From: Methylobacillus methanolivorans
GTDB taxonomy: Bacteria > Pseudomonadota > Gammaproteobacteria > Burkholderiales > Methylophilaceae
Reading direction: 5' to 3'
DNA: 64,000 nt
Assembly: GCF_020531845.1 (NCBI RefSeq)
Contig: NZ_JAJAVF010000002.1
Coordinates: 1,151,543 to 1,215,542, forward strand
Made by a program: the position numbers and the translations under genes. The notes under the pieces were generated by a model. It was not told the origin of the DNA. It saw only the letters and a list, made by a program, of their open reading frames with translations, and did not search any database. Shown one piece after another: positions 8,653-20,919 of the stretch. Position 1 is the stretch's first letter. Every line of letters starts with the position of its first letter.

Positions 8653-10791
8653 ATGACGGGCAGCTACGATTACAAACTGGTGCTACTTTCGATTGTGATT
8701 GCATTCATCTCATCGCTAGTAGCGTTCATGTTCACCAACCACGCTATGCATCGTCAAGGCTCCTCATCCAAAGCGTGGATGGCGCTTGGTGCAATCGCAA
8801 TGGGATCGGGGATGTGGGCAATGCATTTCATCAGCATTCTCGCCTGGTCATTATCCACGCCCATCTCTTCTCTCTTTGATGACAACATATTGTCATGGCT
8901 GATTGCCGTCAGTATCTCCTGGCTGGCACTAGACATTACCAGCAGGCCTGGTTTCAAACTGCAAGCACTCGTGACTGCCGGTATTATCATGGGGCTGGGT
9001 ATTAGCGGCATGCATTACACCAGCATGCACTCGATGCAGATGTTTTCGGAGATCACCTACAACACAACCTTGCTCGCGCTATCGCTAGGGATTGCCGTCA
9101 TTATTTCGATCGTGGCACTGGCATTTATGTTCCATACAGACCATCAATCAAGAAATCCAACATTGCGGTCTCGCCTTTATGCCGCCACGATGATGAGTGG
9201 CGGCATTGCCTGCACACATTTCACCGCCATGGCAGCCATCGGTATTCCACCTCAGGCGGCCTTAAGTACAAACACAACACTACAACCCGGCTTGTTTTCA
9301 GTAATCATCGCAGTGGGTATCTGCATCCTGATCCTGCTCACAGCAATCCTCACCATTATAGATACGCGTAATCGTGATAAAGATAACTGGCTGCGTACCG
9401 ACACGCAGGATAAGCTAAGCCGCATGAGCATGCTGGATGCGCTGACCCAATTACCCAACCATCGCTACTTTCAGCATCACCTCAATATTGGTATCCGCCG
9501 CACTACGCGCCTAGGCAACGCGCTAGCAGTCGCAATTATCAATCTCGACAACCTCAAGCAAATCAAAGAGGAATTAGGGCAGCATATCAGCGATGAAATA
9601 TTGTGTGCCGCTGCAAAGCGCATCCAGGAAACTATTCGCGGCTGTGATATGGCCGCTTATAACGGCAATGAGGCGTTTCTCGTGCTATTTGAAGACATCA
9701 AGCATGAGCAAGACATTGTGCCGGTCATGGAGCGAATCATGCAATCATTGCATGCCACATTCCGCGTTGATCATCATGATGTTGCGTTGAACGTCAGAGC
9801 CGGACTCTCGCTCTACCCTAAGCATGGTCATGCTGATCGCCTACTGACCTATGCCGAGGCAGCCATGCACCGCGTCAAGCCCAATGACAATCAAGGCTTC
9901 CGCCTGTTTGATGACAGGCTGGAACCTACCTCATATGACCTACTGGAAACACAGCAGGAGCTACGCCACGCCATTGCCAATAAAGAGTTCGTGCTCTATT
10001 TCGAGCCACGCATGGATATTCTCGGCAATAGCATCACCGGCCTGGAAATTCATGCCCGCTGGTTGCACCCGACCAAAGGCGTTATCCCAGCAGCCACTTT
10101 TGCCCCCATGGCAGAGAATATTGGACTGATGGATGACATCAACACCTGGGTGTTGGAGGCAAGCTACCGCATGACGCAGACACTGCGCCAGCAGGATATT
10201 CGTCTGCCGATTTACCTGCCACTTATGCTTAGTCAAGTACGCAATCCGAATCTTGAGCAGCAGATCGTGGCAAGGCTGAATCAATTCAGCCTACCCGCGG
10301 ATGCCTTGATCCTGGAAATCGCAGAGTCTGCCTTCATGCATCAACCCGAGCACTATGTTGACCTGCTCAAACGCTTACCTGCCATCAGCTTGAACATCAG
10401 TCTAGAAAATTTCGGCACTCGTTTTTCCAGCTTGCCATATATGCAACACCTCAACCTAAAAGCACTCAAGCTGGATCACAGCTTTACCCAAGATATCCTG
10501 ACTAACCAGAAAGCGCGTGCTATCGCCGGCGCAATTATCGAATTAGCTCATGCCCACCACGTGAAAATCATCGCCGAGCATGTCTCCAGCCAAGATGAAC
10601 GCAATGTGTTGTTATCGCTTGAGTGCAATGAAATACAGGGAGCATTCTGTGCGAACCCCGTACACCAGGCCCAATTGGCAGAGTTCCTGCGTGATAGCCA
10701 ACTAGCCGTGCCGTACGGCAAAATCAAACATGAAGAAAATAGCTGGTCTGCATATAGCATCGCAGCAGAAAGCCTCTCTGTTGCGCGCTAG
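8653..10791 (+). CDS. MHYT-sensor protein with degenerate GGDEF and EAL domains
   Basis: A 712-residue membrane protein with three parts. The N-terminal seven-helix MHYT sensor (about 1-235) has its metal/gas-binding motifs at WAMHF (about 57-59), MHYT (120-123) and THFT (188-191). A diguanylate-cyclase-like domain (about 255-420) and a phosphodiesterase-like domain (about 440-690) follow. Both output domains are degenerate. NGNEA (337-341) replaces GGDEF, EIH replaces EAL in GLEIHARW, E replaces Q in LYFEPR, and ENFGTRFSSL replaces DDFGTGYSSL. It is therefore probably a c-di-GMP effector or scaffold, not an enzyme. It has its own leader; the next gene starts about 40 nt after its stop. Confidence 0.9.
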   Translation: MTGSYDYKLVLLSIVIAFISSLVAFMFTNHAMHRQGSSSKAWMALGAIAMGSGMWAMHFISILAWSLSTPISSLFDDNILSWLIAVSISWLALDITSRPGFKLQALVTAGIIMGLGISGMHYTSMHSMQMFSEITYNTTLLALSLGIAVIISIVALAFMFHTDHQSRNPTLRSRLYAATMMSGGIACTHFTAMAAIGIPPQAALSTNTTLQPGLFSVIIAVGICILILLTAILTIIDTRNRDKDNWLRTDTQDKLSRMSMLDALTQLPNHRYFQHHLNIGIRRTTRLGNALAVAIINLDNLKQIKEELGQHISDEILCAAAKRIQETIRGCDMAAYNGNEAFLVLFEDIKHEQDIVPVMERIMQSLHATFRVDHHDVALNVRAGLSLYPKHGHADRLLTYAEAAMHRVKPNDNQGFRLFDDRLEPTSYDLLETQQELRHAIANKEFVLYFEPRMDILGNSITGLEIHARWLHPTKGVIPAATFAPMAENIGLMDDINTWVLEASYRMTQTLRQQDIRLPIYLPLMLSQVRNPNLEQQIVARLNQFSLPADALILEIAESAFMHQPEHYVDLLKRLPAISLNISLENFGTRFSSLPYMQHLNLKALKLDHSFTQDILTNQKARAIAGAIIELAHAHHVKIIAEHVSSQDERNVLLSLECNEIQGAFCANPVHQAQLAEFLRDSQLAVPYGKIKHEENSWSAYSIAAESLSVAR

Positions 10792-10832
10792 TGTAAAATA
10801 TCGCATACCTACTACATTCAAGATGCACACTC

Positions 10833-13203
<2,371 letters not shown>

Positions 13204-13218
13204 GACGCTTACCCCCCC

Positions 13219-13581
13219 ATGTCAGACCCCAGAGTATTCTTCGCCGCCGAACGCACATTGCTGGCATGGTTGCGCTCTGGCCTGACCCTCATGGCACTTG
13301 GTTTTGTCGTAGCAAGGTTCGGGCTATTCCTGACATTGCTGTCACCTGGTCAAGTTGAACACCTCAACTCGCATCGCTGGCTCTCTGACCTGCTAGGCTT
13401 GGTCCTGGTGTTAAGTGGTGCCGCGGTCATACTCTGCGCGCAATACAATCACCGCCGTTACGTGCAGACACTGCCACCTGAAGATGTTCCTCAGATGGCC
13501 CTGCCCTGGCTATCCTCAGTATTGTCGATCGCCGTTGCTGCCGCAGGCACTTTGCTGGCAATCGACCTACTGTTGTTTTGA
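13219..13581 (+). CDS. DUF202 (YidH-like) membrane protein
   Basis: A 120-residue protein with the DUF202 signature ERTLLAWLRSGLTLMALGF at residues about 12-30, then two further hydrophobic segments (about 55-75 and 98-118). YidH/DUF202 proteins are small inner-membrane proteins of unknown role. It starts 15 nt after prmB and is the last rightward gene before the restriction-modification island. Confidence 0.82.
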   Translation: MSDPRVFFAAERTLLAWLRSGLTLMALGFVVARFGLFLTLLSPGQVEHLNSHRWLSDLLGLVLVLSGAAVILCAQYNHRRYVQTLPPEDVPQMALPWLSSVLSIAVAAAGTLLAIDLLLF

Positions 13582-13629
13582 ATACCATCCCCACTTGACC
13601 ATGGTTTACCGCTACAACCAGGCTAAAAT

Positions 13630-16008
13630 TTAAGTCATGCTTGCTTTGTGTACTCCAAAACCAAATTGACCTTGCTGTATGGTTCTTGGCAACCTACCCT
13701 GAGGTACAAACTGGTGCATACGAAGCCATTCAAGCCATTGACTCAGCGCATCTGATGTAAATCTTGCTTTTCGCTCATGCCAGTTTTCACGAACATCGGA
13801 GATGATCTGCGCATCCGTCGGTTGAACACCATCGATCAGAAAATCGTTCCAGACCGCGAAAAGTGTGGCGATGATCTCGACTTCTTCGGTCTTCTTGCCT
13901 GCCAGGGCGTAGATCAGACGGTCAAATTCAGTCCTCTGGCCGGGCGTCATCAGGACTTCGGCTTTGGCCGCGGGCTCCGACAACGCCGACAAGCAGCGGT
14001 ATTCCGTCTTTTTCCTGCCGTTGGCCAAGGTCTTTTCATTGACCTCGAACCAGCTCCGCTCTTGACCTTGCCGCTCGAAATCATAAATCCAGGCATCCAG
14101 TGGCCCGGCAGCTTCACGCTCGGGTTTCAGATCCAGTTCCAAGCCTACGTAGGCTTGCGCCAGGTATATCACCTTGGCGGCAGCAGTTCGGCCGAAGTAT
14201 TGGGCGTTGGCGAGCTTGCTGAACGCATAGCAGCCGATACTGGCCCGGTAGGTAGCCAGATCAATGACTTCAGCTTTTGAATGCGATGCTTGCTGTGTTT
14301 GCTCAGTGCGATACTTTTGCAATTGCGCATGAACCAGAAAATTCAGAAATTCGGTTTGTTTGGTGGTTGTCGCATCGATTTTTCGATTCAGCGAATCACA
14401 TAATTTCATTAGTTGCTCGATTTTGGCGACGATTTGGCGTTGCGCAGCGAGTGGAGGCAATGGGGAAATGGTAGAGCGAAGATTGTCCTGTGTGATTTGG
14501 TTGATGGTCATCGTATTGACCTCATCAATCATTTTCCGAAATAGCGGTGAGTTGATGAAGTGAAGCAAGTACGGATTGAAGCGACTTCGAAAAATTGCCA
14601 TAAAGGCACCAAAAGCCATTGGCTCAGTGAGATCGGCAATTAGCGCTGTCTTTCCGACCAGTGCCTTGCTGCCGTTTCGCGCGCAGATCAGCAGATCACC
14701 ATCATGAACTAGCGTTGATTCCTTAACTTGCATCTGGACACGTTTCAAATCAGACAGGTCGAGCTTTCCATTTTTGATATTGTTTGATCGAAGGACTGGA
14801 ATGCCTGTCTCGGAAACATCCGCTGGTGAGTAGGTTAAGCCAATGTTTGTATAACCAATATCACCCAACCTCACCCATTCCCAACCCTGGGGTAGCGCAT
14901 ACGGTACTTCTTCTGGTTTGATCGGTGGCAAGGGTTTAAGCTTCCTGATCTTGCCTTCCTTCACCAGCCGCTGCTTCTCGGCTTCGATTTCTTTCAGCAG
15001 CGCGCTAGCGGGCTGGTCGTCCGGATTTTGCGGGACGAGCTTGCCCATCACCGCCAGTTGCAGGATGGCCTTGCGCAATTCGGCGACGTTTTCCTTGACG
15101 GCGTAGAGCTCGTCGAAGTGTTCGGCGAGGAAGGCCTGGGCGCGTTGGTGCTGATCCGGTTCGGCGATGTTCAGCAGTTGCTTGATGGCTGCGGCATGAA
15201 CGGTCAAGCGCGCTCCCTGCTGTGCAGTACGCAGTTTTTCCAGTTCATCACAACGCGCCATCAGTTCGTCGATTTTGGCGATGATGCGGTGTTGCTCCGA
15301 GGTTGGAGGCAGGGGAAAGGCAATCGAGGCAAGTGCCTTGCTCGACATATTTGATATTCCAACCCCTTTTCTATACTTATTTATTTCCCCGCTAGCGTTA
15401 ATCTTCTCGAAGAATCGATAAGCAAAATATGGATTAACGTCTTTGTATAGCCGGGCACGATGCACGTGGTTCTGGAAACAAATTTCTTCAGGTAGCTCCC
15501 AGACAGCGGCGCGTCCCGCTTCTCCACCTTCACAGATGAGCAAGTCTCCTTTTCGTGCCGAGCATTTATCTAGCTCGTCTTCACGAATTAGCATTTCCCG
15601 GACGTTATTGAGCTGAAATTTTCCCCAATAAACATTCGATGTAGTGATGTATCTCCTCGGAAGTCCAGTATTTCTACCGCCATCAAGAGTTTTGCCAGAG
15701 TTATGCTGGGCAATTTCTCCAAAACGCACCCACTTCCACGCCATCGGCAGTGCGTAAGGCTTCTCCTGCTCCGTCACCGGCGGCGAGGGCTTGGGTTTCT
15801 TGATCGTGCCCGCCTTCACCAGCCGCTGTTTCTCAGCCTCAATTTCTTTCAGCAGTTCACCGGCGGGTTGCTCGTTCGAGTCTTGAGGAACCAGCTTGCC
15901 CTGCATGGCCAGCGTCAGGATCAGCTCGCGGAGTTTCTTGATGCCATCGGGTGCGGCAAAGGCGGTATCGAAATGCTTTTCCAGTAGTTCAGCGGTGTGT
16001 TTATTCAT
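13630..16008 (-). CDS. hsdS: Type I restriction-modification specificity subunit with long C-terminal extension
   Basis: DNA-sequence recognition subunit of a type I system, 792 residues from ATG 16008 (a G-rich Shine-Dalgarno is just upstream). It overlaps the stop of the DUF1016 gene by 8 nt. Two target-recognition modules are visible, each introduced by a near-identical linker: KEIEAEKQRLVK...PYALP.(G/A)W.WVR(F/L)G(E/D)I at about 45-100 and again at about 340-395. Each module ends in PLPP...Q..I(I/V)AKI..LM. The last 200 or so residues are not part of a standard HsdS. They contain YIDLATY-like and LFAVWNDFLIDGVQPTD segments and probably form an extra helical domain. With hsdM broken, the subunit has no partner encoded in cis. 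Confidence 0.88.
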   Translation of the reverse strand: MNKHTAELLEKHFDTAFAAPDGIKKLRELILTLAMQGKLVPQDSNEQPAGELLKEIEAEKQRLVKAGTIKKPKPSPPVTEQEKPYALPMAWKWVRFGEIAQHNSGKTLDGGRNTGLPRRYITTSNVYWGKFQLNNVREMLIREDELDKCSARKGDLLICEGGEAGRAAVWELPEEICFQNHVHRARLYKDVNPYFAYRFFEKINASGEINKYRKGVGISNMSSKALASIAFPLPPTSEQHRIIAKIDELMARCDELEKLRTAQQGARLTVHAAAIKQLLNIAEPDQHQRAQAFLAEHFDELYAVKENVAELRKAILQLAVMGKLVPQNPDDQPASALLKEIEAEKQRLVKEGKIRKLKPLPPIKPEEVPYALPQGWEWVRLGDIGYTNIGLTYSPADVSETGIPVLRSNNIKNGKLDLSDLKRVQMQVKESTLVHDGDLLICARNGSKALVGKTALIADLTEPMAFGAFMAIFRSRFNPYLLHFINSPLFRKMIDEVNTMTINQITQDNLRSTISPLPPLAAQRQIVAKIEQLMKLCDSLNRKIDATTTKQTEFLNFLVHAQLQKYRTEQTQQASHSKAEVIDLATYRASIGCYAFSKLANAQYFGRTAAAKVIYLAQAYVGLELDLKPEREAAGPLDAWIYDFERQGQERSWFEVNEKTLANGRKKTEYRCLSALSEPAAKAEVLMTPGQRTEFDRLIYALAGKKTEEVEIIATLFAVWNDFLIDGVQPTDAQIISDVRENWHERKARFTSDALSQWLEWLRMHQFVPQGRLPRTIQQGQFGFGVHKASMT

Positions 16009-17041
16009 GCTCGCCCCCCAGTTCACGCTCGATCTGTTCGATGCTGGGCAGGCTGGTTTGCAGTTCTTCAGGCAGGGATTCGATCAATTGGTATTCCGCT
16101 ACGCCGATGGGCTGGGTCTTGTCGCGCAATGCGTATTCGGCCACCACGGTGTTTTTGCTCTTGCAGAGCAACAGGCCGATGGTGGGATTGTCCTGTTCGG
16201 CCTTGACCTGCATATCCACGGCGGTGAGGTAGAAGCTCAACTGACCGAGGTGTTCTGGTTTGAACTTCTCGGCTTTCAGTTCGATGACCACGTAGCAGCG
16301 CAGCTTGAGGTGGTAGAACAGCAGGTCGATGTAGAAGTCGTCATCGGCCACTTCCAGATGAAACTGACGGCCTACGAAGGCGAAGCCCGCACCCAGCTCC
16401 AGCAGGAACTGGGTGATGTGCTTGACCAGCGCTGACTCGATTTCCCGTTCGTTGGCTTCCTGGCCAACATCCAGGAAGTCGAACAGGTAGGGATCCTTGA
16501 GGGCTTGCCGAGCCAGATCGGTTCCCGGCGCGGGGAGACGGTCGGCGAAGTTGGTGATCGCCTGGCCTTCCCGCTCCAGCAGGCGGGATTCGATATGGAT
16601 TTCCAGTGTGGCGCGAGACCAGCCGTGTTCCACGGCGCGCTGGGCATAGGCCAGGCGTTGTTCGGGTTGCTTCAGTCTGGCCAGCAGCACCAGGTTGTGG
16701 CCCCAGGGCAATTGTCCAACAGCCTGTTGGACAATTGCCGCGTCCGGCCAGGCGTCGGCGAAGGAGCGCATGTACATCAGGTTGGCACGGGAAAAGCCCT
16801 TCATCTCGGGGAAGGCTGTCCTGAGATCGTGCGCCAGCCGCTCGATGATCTTGGCCCCCCAGCCCTGCTCGGCCTGCCGTTGCAGGATGTCACGGCCAAT
16901 CTGCCAGTAGAGCAGCACCAGTTCGCGGTTGACGGCCAGCGCGGCCCGCTGCTGGGCACTGTGGATGCGGTTCTTCAGCGCGCCCAACCAGTTGGCGTAA
17001 CCTTCCGGCGCTGGAACGAGGGACACGGGCTTGTCGCTCAT
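16001..17041 (-). CDS. DUF1016 (YhcG-like) PDDEXK nuclease-domain protein
   Basis: A 346-residue protein inserted between hsdM and hsdS and overlapping both (4 nt with hsdM, 8 nt with hsdS), so it belongs to the same transcript. The N-terminal DUF1016 helical domain (about 15-165) has ALAVNRELVLLYWQIGRDIL and the FSRANLMYMRSFA helix. The C-terminal PDDEXK nuclease-like domain (about 200-330) has FYIDLLFYH...CYVVIELKAEKFKPEHLGQL, giving the Asp, Glu and Lys of the catalytic triad. YhcG-type proteins are frequent passengers of type I loci, and their role there is not established. Confidence 0.85.
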   Translation of the reverse strand: MSDKPVSLVPAPEGYANWLGALKNRIHSAQQRAALAVNRELVLLYWQIGRDILQRQAEQGWGAKIIERLAHDLRTAFPEMKGFSRANLMYMRSFADAWPDAAIVQQAVGQLPWGHNLVLLARLKQPEQRLAYAQRAVEHGWSRATLEIHIESRLLEREGQAITNFADRLPAPGTDLARQALKDPYLFDFLDVGQEANEREIESALVKHITQFLLELGAGFAFVGRQFHLEVADDDFYIDLLFYHLKLRCYVVIELKAEKFKPEHLGQLSFYLTAVDMQVKAEQDNPTIGLLLCKSKNTVVAEYALRDKTQPIGVAEYQLIESLPEELQTSLPSIEQIERELGGEHE

Positions 17042-18401
17042 TCCGCCTCCCCGCTGGTGGCCTTGAGTGCGGCCAGCAGTTCGGTTTTCAGTGCTTGCTG
17101 AGCAGCTTGTAACTGGCGGGTGATGTCCTGGTATTCGGCCATCAGTTCGTCCGGATCACCGAGTTCGACGGCCACCTCGTGCGGGTTCTTGCAGTCCAGG
17201 TTGTAGTTGCGAGCAGCCAGATCCTTGGCAGAGACTTTCCAGGCATGCTCGGTGGTCTTGCGCCCCTTACGCTGCGAGCCGCCCCACCAGGTTTTCTCAA
17301 GATCGAATTCCTCAATGGTCAGCGGCTTGGAGCGCGAGTAGCTCTTGTAGCCTGCCGGGTAGGGATGCTCGAAGAACCATACGTCCTTGGTGGGCCCGCC
17401 CTTCTCGAAGAACAGGATGTTGGTGGCGATGCTGGTGTAAGGGGCGAACACGCCCTTGGGCAAGCGCACAACGGTGTGCAGGTTGAACTCTTCCAGCAGT
17501 TCACGCTTGAGCGTAGTCTTCACCCCCTCGCCGAACAGGAAGCCATCCGGCAACACCACCGCAGCGCGGCCCGTGTCGTGCCTGAGCAGGTGCATGATCA
17601 GCGCCATGAACAGGTCGGCGGTCTCGCGGGTCTGGTGCTTGGCAAGAAAGTTCTTCTCGATGCCATCCTCTTCCATCCCGCCGAACGGTGGGTTGGTAAT
17701 GATGATGTCCACCCGGTCGCGCGGGCCATAGTCCTTGAAGGGGCGAGAGAGCGTGTTGTCGTGGCGGATCCGGGTAGGCACGTCGATGCCGTGCAGCATC
17801 ATGTTGGTCATGGCGAGCATGTGCGGCAGGCCGGATCGAGGATGCTTTCGCCAAGTTTTGGGTCGAGGATATCGACCATGAACTGCGTGACCGCGCGCGG
17901 GGTGTAGTACTCGCCAGCGTTGCCGGCCGACTGCAGGTCGGCAAGGATTTTCTCGTAGATATCGTTGAACAGGTGCCGATCGCTGGACGAGTTGAAATCC
18001 ACGTCTTCTTCGATGGTGTTGATCACCTGGCGCAGCAGCGTGCCGGACTTCATGTAGTTGTAGGCATCCTCGAACACCGAGCCGATCACCCGGCCTTGCG
18101 CGGACACGCCCGCCTTAGTGGCAAGCTGTTTCAAGGCAGGAAAGAGGTCATTGTTGACGAAGTCGATCAGCTCTTCGCCGGTCATGCCTTCCGGATCCTT
18201 GGCCCAGTTGCTCCAGCGAAAGCGGCTTTGCAGCGGCGAACGGTAGCTGGACTGGGTCAGTTCCCACTCCTGTTCCTTGTCGTCGAAGATTTTCAGGAAC
18301 AACAGCCAGCAGATCTGGCTGATGCGCTGGGCGTCGCCATCGACGCCGACATCCTTGCGCATGATGTCCTGGATGGCTTTGATAAGAGTTGCGAGTGACA
18401 T
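17038..18401 (-). pseudogene. hsdM: Type I DNA methyltransferase subunit disrupted by an internal deletion
   Basis: The N-terminal 197 codons (18401 to 17808) and the C-terminal part (17820 to 17038) lie in different frames. The first part runs through the HsdM_N domain and the core up to GESILDPAC, then shifts to RTCSP and a stop. The second frame resumes as LPHMLAMTNMMLHGID and carries the catalytic NPPF motif (IITNPPFGGMEEDG). In intact homologues DPAC continues as GTGGF (AdoMet motif I) and roughly 40 further codons precede LPH, so that segment is missing. The junction at about 17826-17830 (GCAGG, i.e. CCTGC in the coding sense) is shared by both sides, as in a microhomology deletion. No functional methyltransferase is expected. 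Confidence 0.88.
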
Positions 18402-18426
18402 GAATACTTCCTGGGACTAGTTCTGG

Positions 18427-20817
18427 TCAGGCGCGGTAGAGCTCACGCTCGAGCTCGCCAACGGCCTGTTGGTATTGGGTCTTGCCGCCAAAGGCACGTA
18501 CCAGTTCGATCGGTGTGCCCAAGCGGTTGAAGGGAGCGATGGCGAGGATTTGCGTTTCCTCGATGGCGGCCACGCCTTCGTCGGCATACTTGTCGAGCAG
18601 GGCTTCGAGTACCTTCTGCGCCTGCTCGCCGTACTTGGCGAAGTAATGGCGCCTCTTGACCTGCTCGGCCCGCTCCTTGCGCGTGAGAGGGGGTTGATCC
18701 CAGGCCACGTGGCACAGCAGATCGAAGGGGTCGAAATCCTTGCCGGCTTGCTTGTCCACCTCGTCGGCCAAAGCCTCGAAGAAGATGCCTTGATGGGCCA
18801 GCTCGTCGATGATGGCCTGCTTCTTCTCGGCCTTGCTCCAATGGCGCAGGAATTCGTCGAGCGATGCGAACTCCTTGGCCAGGGTGTTGCGGGTGTAGTC
18901 CTTCAGGGACTCGGTGATCAGTTTGCCGCTGGCGTCGAAGTACTGCACCCGCTCGGCCACCATCTTGACCTCGACATTGGCGACAACGTAACGGCGCACG
19001 CTGCTGCCTTCCTCGCCTGGCAGCGGTTCGGCTACGCCGCCGGGGGACGTGGGGTTGTCGTCAGGCGTGGGATAGGTGAGTTCATCGTCAGGCGACGTCT
19101 CCTCACCTTCCTCATCAGGAGGAAGCGGTGGCTCGCCTGGGCCTGGCTCATAGATTTGCACGGGATCGCCGTCGAAAGCCGGATCGGCGAACAGTTCGGT
19201 CGCTTTCTTGAAGTCGAGGATGGTGAACCAGTACTTGTCGAAGTCTTCGTTGATGCGCGTTCCGCGACCGATAATCTGTTTGAATTCAGTCATGGACTGG
19301 ATGCGCTGATCCAGCACGATGAGCTTGCAGGTCTGGGCATCGACGCCCGTGGTCATCAGCTTGGAAGTGGTCGCGATGACGGGGTATTTGCTTTCCGGGA
19401 AGATGAAGTTGTCCAACTCCATCTTGCCTTCTTCGTTGTCGCCGGTGATGCGCACGACATAGCGGTGGTTCTGCGCTACCAAGTCGGCATTTTCATTGAC
19501 CAGCGCCTGGCGCATGCGCTCGGCATGGTCGATGTTGTCGCAGAAGACGATGGTCTTGTCGAAGCGATTGCTGGCTTTCAGGTATTCACTGATCTTGCGC
19601 GCCACCACGCGCGTGCGCTGTTCCAGCACCAGCGTCTTGTCGAAATCGCGCTGGTTGTAGATACGGTCTTCGATCTCGTTGCCGTGCTTGTCGAGCATGC
19701 CCTTGTCGGGACGCCAGCCGGTCAGGTCTTTATCCAGGTCGATACGCACCACCTTGTAGGGTGCCAGAAAGCCATCATCGATGCCCTGGCGTAGCGAGTA
19801 GGTGTAAATGGGCTCGCCGAAGTAGTCGATGTTGGATACGTCCTTGGTTTCCTTGGGCGTCGCGGTCAGGCCGATCTGTGTGGCGGAGTGAAAATACGTC
19901 AGAATCTCGCGCCAGGCCGAATCTTCGGCGGCGCTGCCCCGGTGGCATTCGTCGATCACGATCAGATCGAAGAATTCCGGGCTGAACTGCTTGTAGATGT
20001 TCCGTTCTTCTTCGTTACCTGTGACGGCCTGGTAAAGCGACAGGTAGATTTCATAGGACTTATTGGCCTGCCGCTTCTGGATCTTGGTCATCGCTGCGCC
20101 GAACGGCTTGAAGTCGTTGGTCATGGTCTGATCGACCAGAATGTTGCGGTCAGCTAGGAACAGGATGCGTTTCTTGGCCCGCGACTTCCACAGCCGCCAG
20201 ATGATCTGGAAGGCGGTATAGGTCTTGCCTGTGCCCGTGGCCATCACCAGCAGAATGCGCTTCTGCTCTTTGGCAATCGCCTCGATGGTCTTGTTGATGG
20301 CGAGTAATTGGTAGTAACGGGGCGTCTTGTTGCTGCCATCGCTGTAGTAGTCCTGGGCTACCAGGGCCTGTTGCTGCGTGCTCAGCCCCTGATGCTCTGC
20401 CCACCATTGCCACAGCGTATCGGCACTGGGGAATTCATCCAGGCTCAGTTCGCGCTCGATAACACCGTCCTTGGCGATCTTGTTGTGGAACAGGAAGCCA
20501 TCTCCATTGCTACTGAACACGAAAGGCACTTGCAGCATTTCGGCATAGCCGAGGGCCTGTTGCATGCCAGAGCCGATTGCATGCTTGTTGTCCTTGGCTT
20601 CGATGACGGCAATGGGCAGGTTGGGCTTGTGGAACAGCACATAGTCGGCGCGCTTGTGCTGACCACGCGTGTGCAGTTTGCCGCGCACGATGATACGCCC
20701 CTTGGTCAACAGGAACTCTTCGCGTACCTGCGTTAGAACGTCCCATCCGGATTTTTCCAGAGCCGGCGTGATGAACTTGGTGCAAATATCTCTTTCAGAG
20801 AGATTTTTCTTGTTCAT
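18427..20817 (-). CDS. hsdR: Type I restriction enzyme R subunit (EcoEI-like HsdR)
   Basis: Motor and nuclease subunit of the type I system, 796 residues from the ATG at 20817. A longer frame to 20874 has no supporting ribosome site. Domains in order: an N-terminal PDDEXK nuclease (about 5-130; [20 protein letters not shown] provides Asp and EAK), and an SF2 helicase with Walker [17 protein letters not shown] box VIDECHRGS and motif [13 protein letters not shown] proline/glutamate-rich linker and an EcoEI-type C-terminal domain follow (about 610-796). It is the first gene of the leftward hsdR-hsdM-DUF1016-hsdS unit. Because hsdM is broken, cleavage by the complex is unlikely. Confidence 0.92.
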   Translation of the reverse strand: MNKKNLSERDICTKFITPALEKSGWDVLTQVREEFLLTKGRIIVRGKLHTRGQHKRADYVLFHKPNLPIAVIEAKDNKHAIGSGMQQALGYAEMLQVPFVFSSNGDGFLFHNKIAKDGVIERELSLDEFPSADTLWQWWAEHQGLSTQQQALVAQDYYSDGSNKTPRYYQLLAINKTIEAIAKEQKRILLVMATGTGKTYTAFQIIWRLWKSRAKKRILFLADRNILVDQTMTNDFKPFGAAMTKIQKRQANKSYEIYLSLYQAVTGNEEERNIYKQFSPEFFDLIVIDECHRGSAAEDSAWREILTYFHSATQIGLTATPKETKDVSNIDYFGEPIYTYSLRQGIDDGFLAPYKVVRIDLDKDLTGWRPDKGMLDKHGNEIEDRIYNQRDFDKTLVLEQRTRVVARKISEYLKASNRFDKTIVFCDNIDHAERMRQALVNENADLVAQNHRYVVRITGDNEEGKMELDNFIFPESKYPVIATTSKLMTTGVDAQTCKLIVLDQRIQSMTEFKQIIGRGTRINEDFDKYWFTILDFKKATELFADPAFDGDPVQIYEPGPGEPPLPPDEEGEETSPDDELTYPTPDDNPTSPGGVAEPLPGEEGSSVRRYVVANVEVKMVAERVQYFDASGKLITESLKDYTRNTLAKEFASLDEFLRHWSKAEKKQAIIDELAHQGIFFEALADEVDKQAGKDFDPFDLLCHVAWDQPPLTRKERAEQVKRRHYFAKYGEQAQKVLEALLDKYADEGVAAIEETQILAIAPFNRLGTPIELVRAFGGKTQYQQAVGELERELYRA

Positions 20818-20919
20818 GATTTGAATATCACAGTTACCAATCCCAACTTGCACTATGCAGCAGATTCCCAGCAAATTCCACTGAGATTCAAACTATAAAC
20901 AATACAAGTTAACACTCAA

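Noticed and set aside
17808..17820. hsdM frame change as a simple one- or two-base sequencing error
   Set aside because: Restoring the frame does not restore the missing GTGGF motif and following segment; a real internal deletion is needed.
18469..19794. A 441-codon open frame on the plus strand
   Set aside because: It is antisense to hsdR, which has full helicase motifs and family-wide similarity. The plus-strand product is low-complexity Val/Leu/Gly/Asp-rich as expected for a shadow frame.
13582..20919. Insertion-site direct repeats or a tRNA flanking the restriction-modification island
   Set aside because: I compared the two flanks (13582-13629 and 20875-20919) and saw no matching repeat, integrase or tRNA gene.
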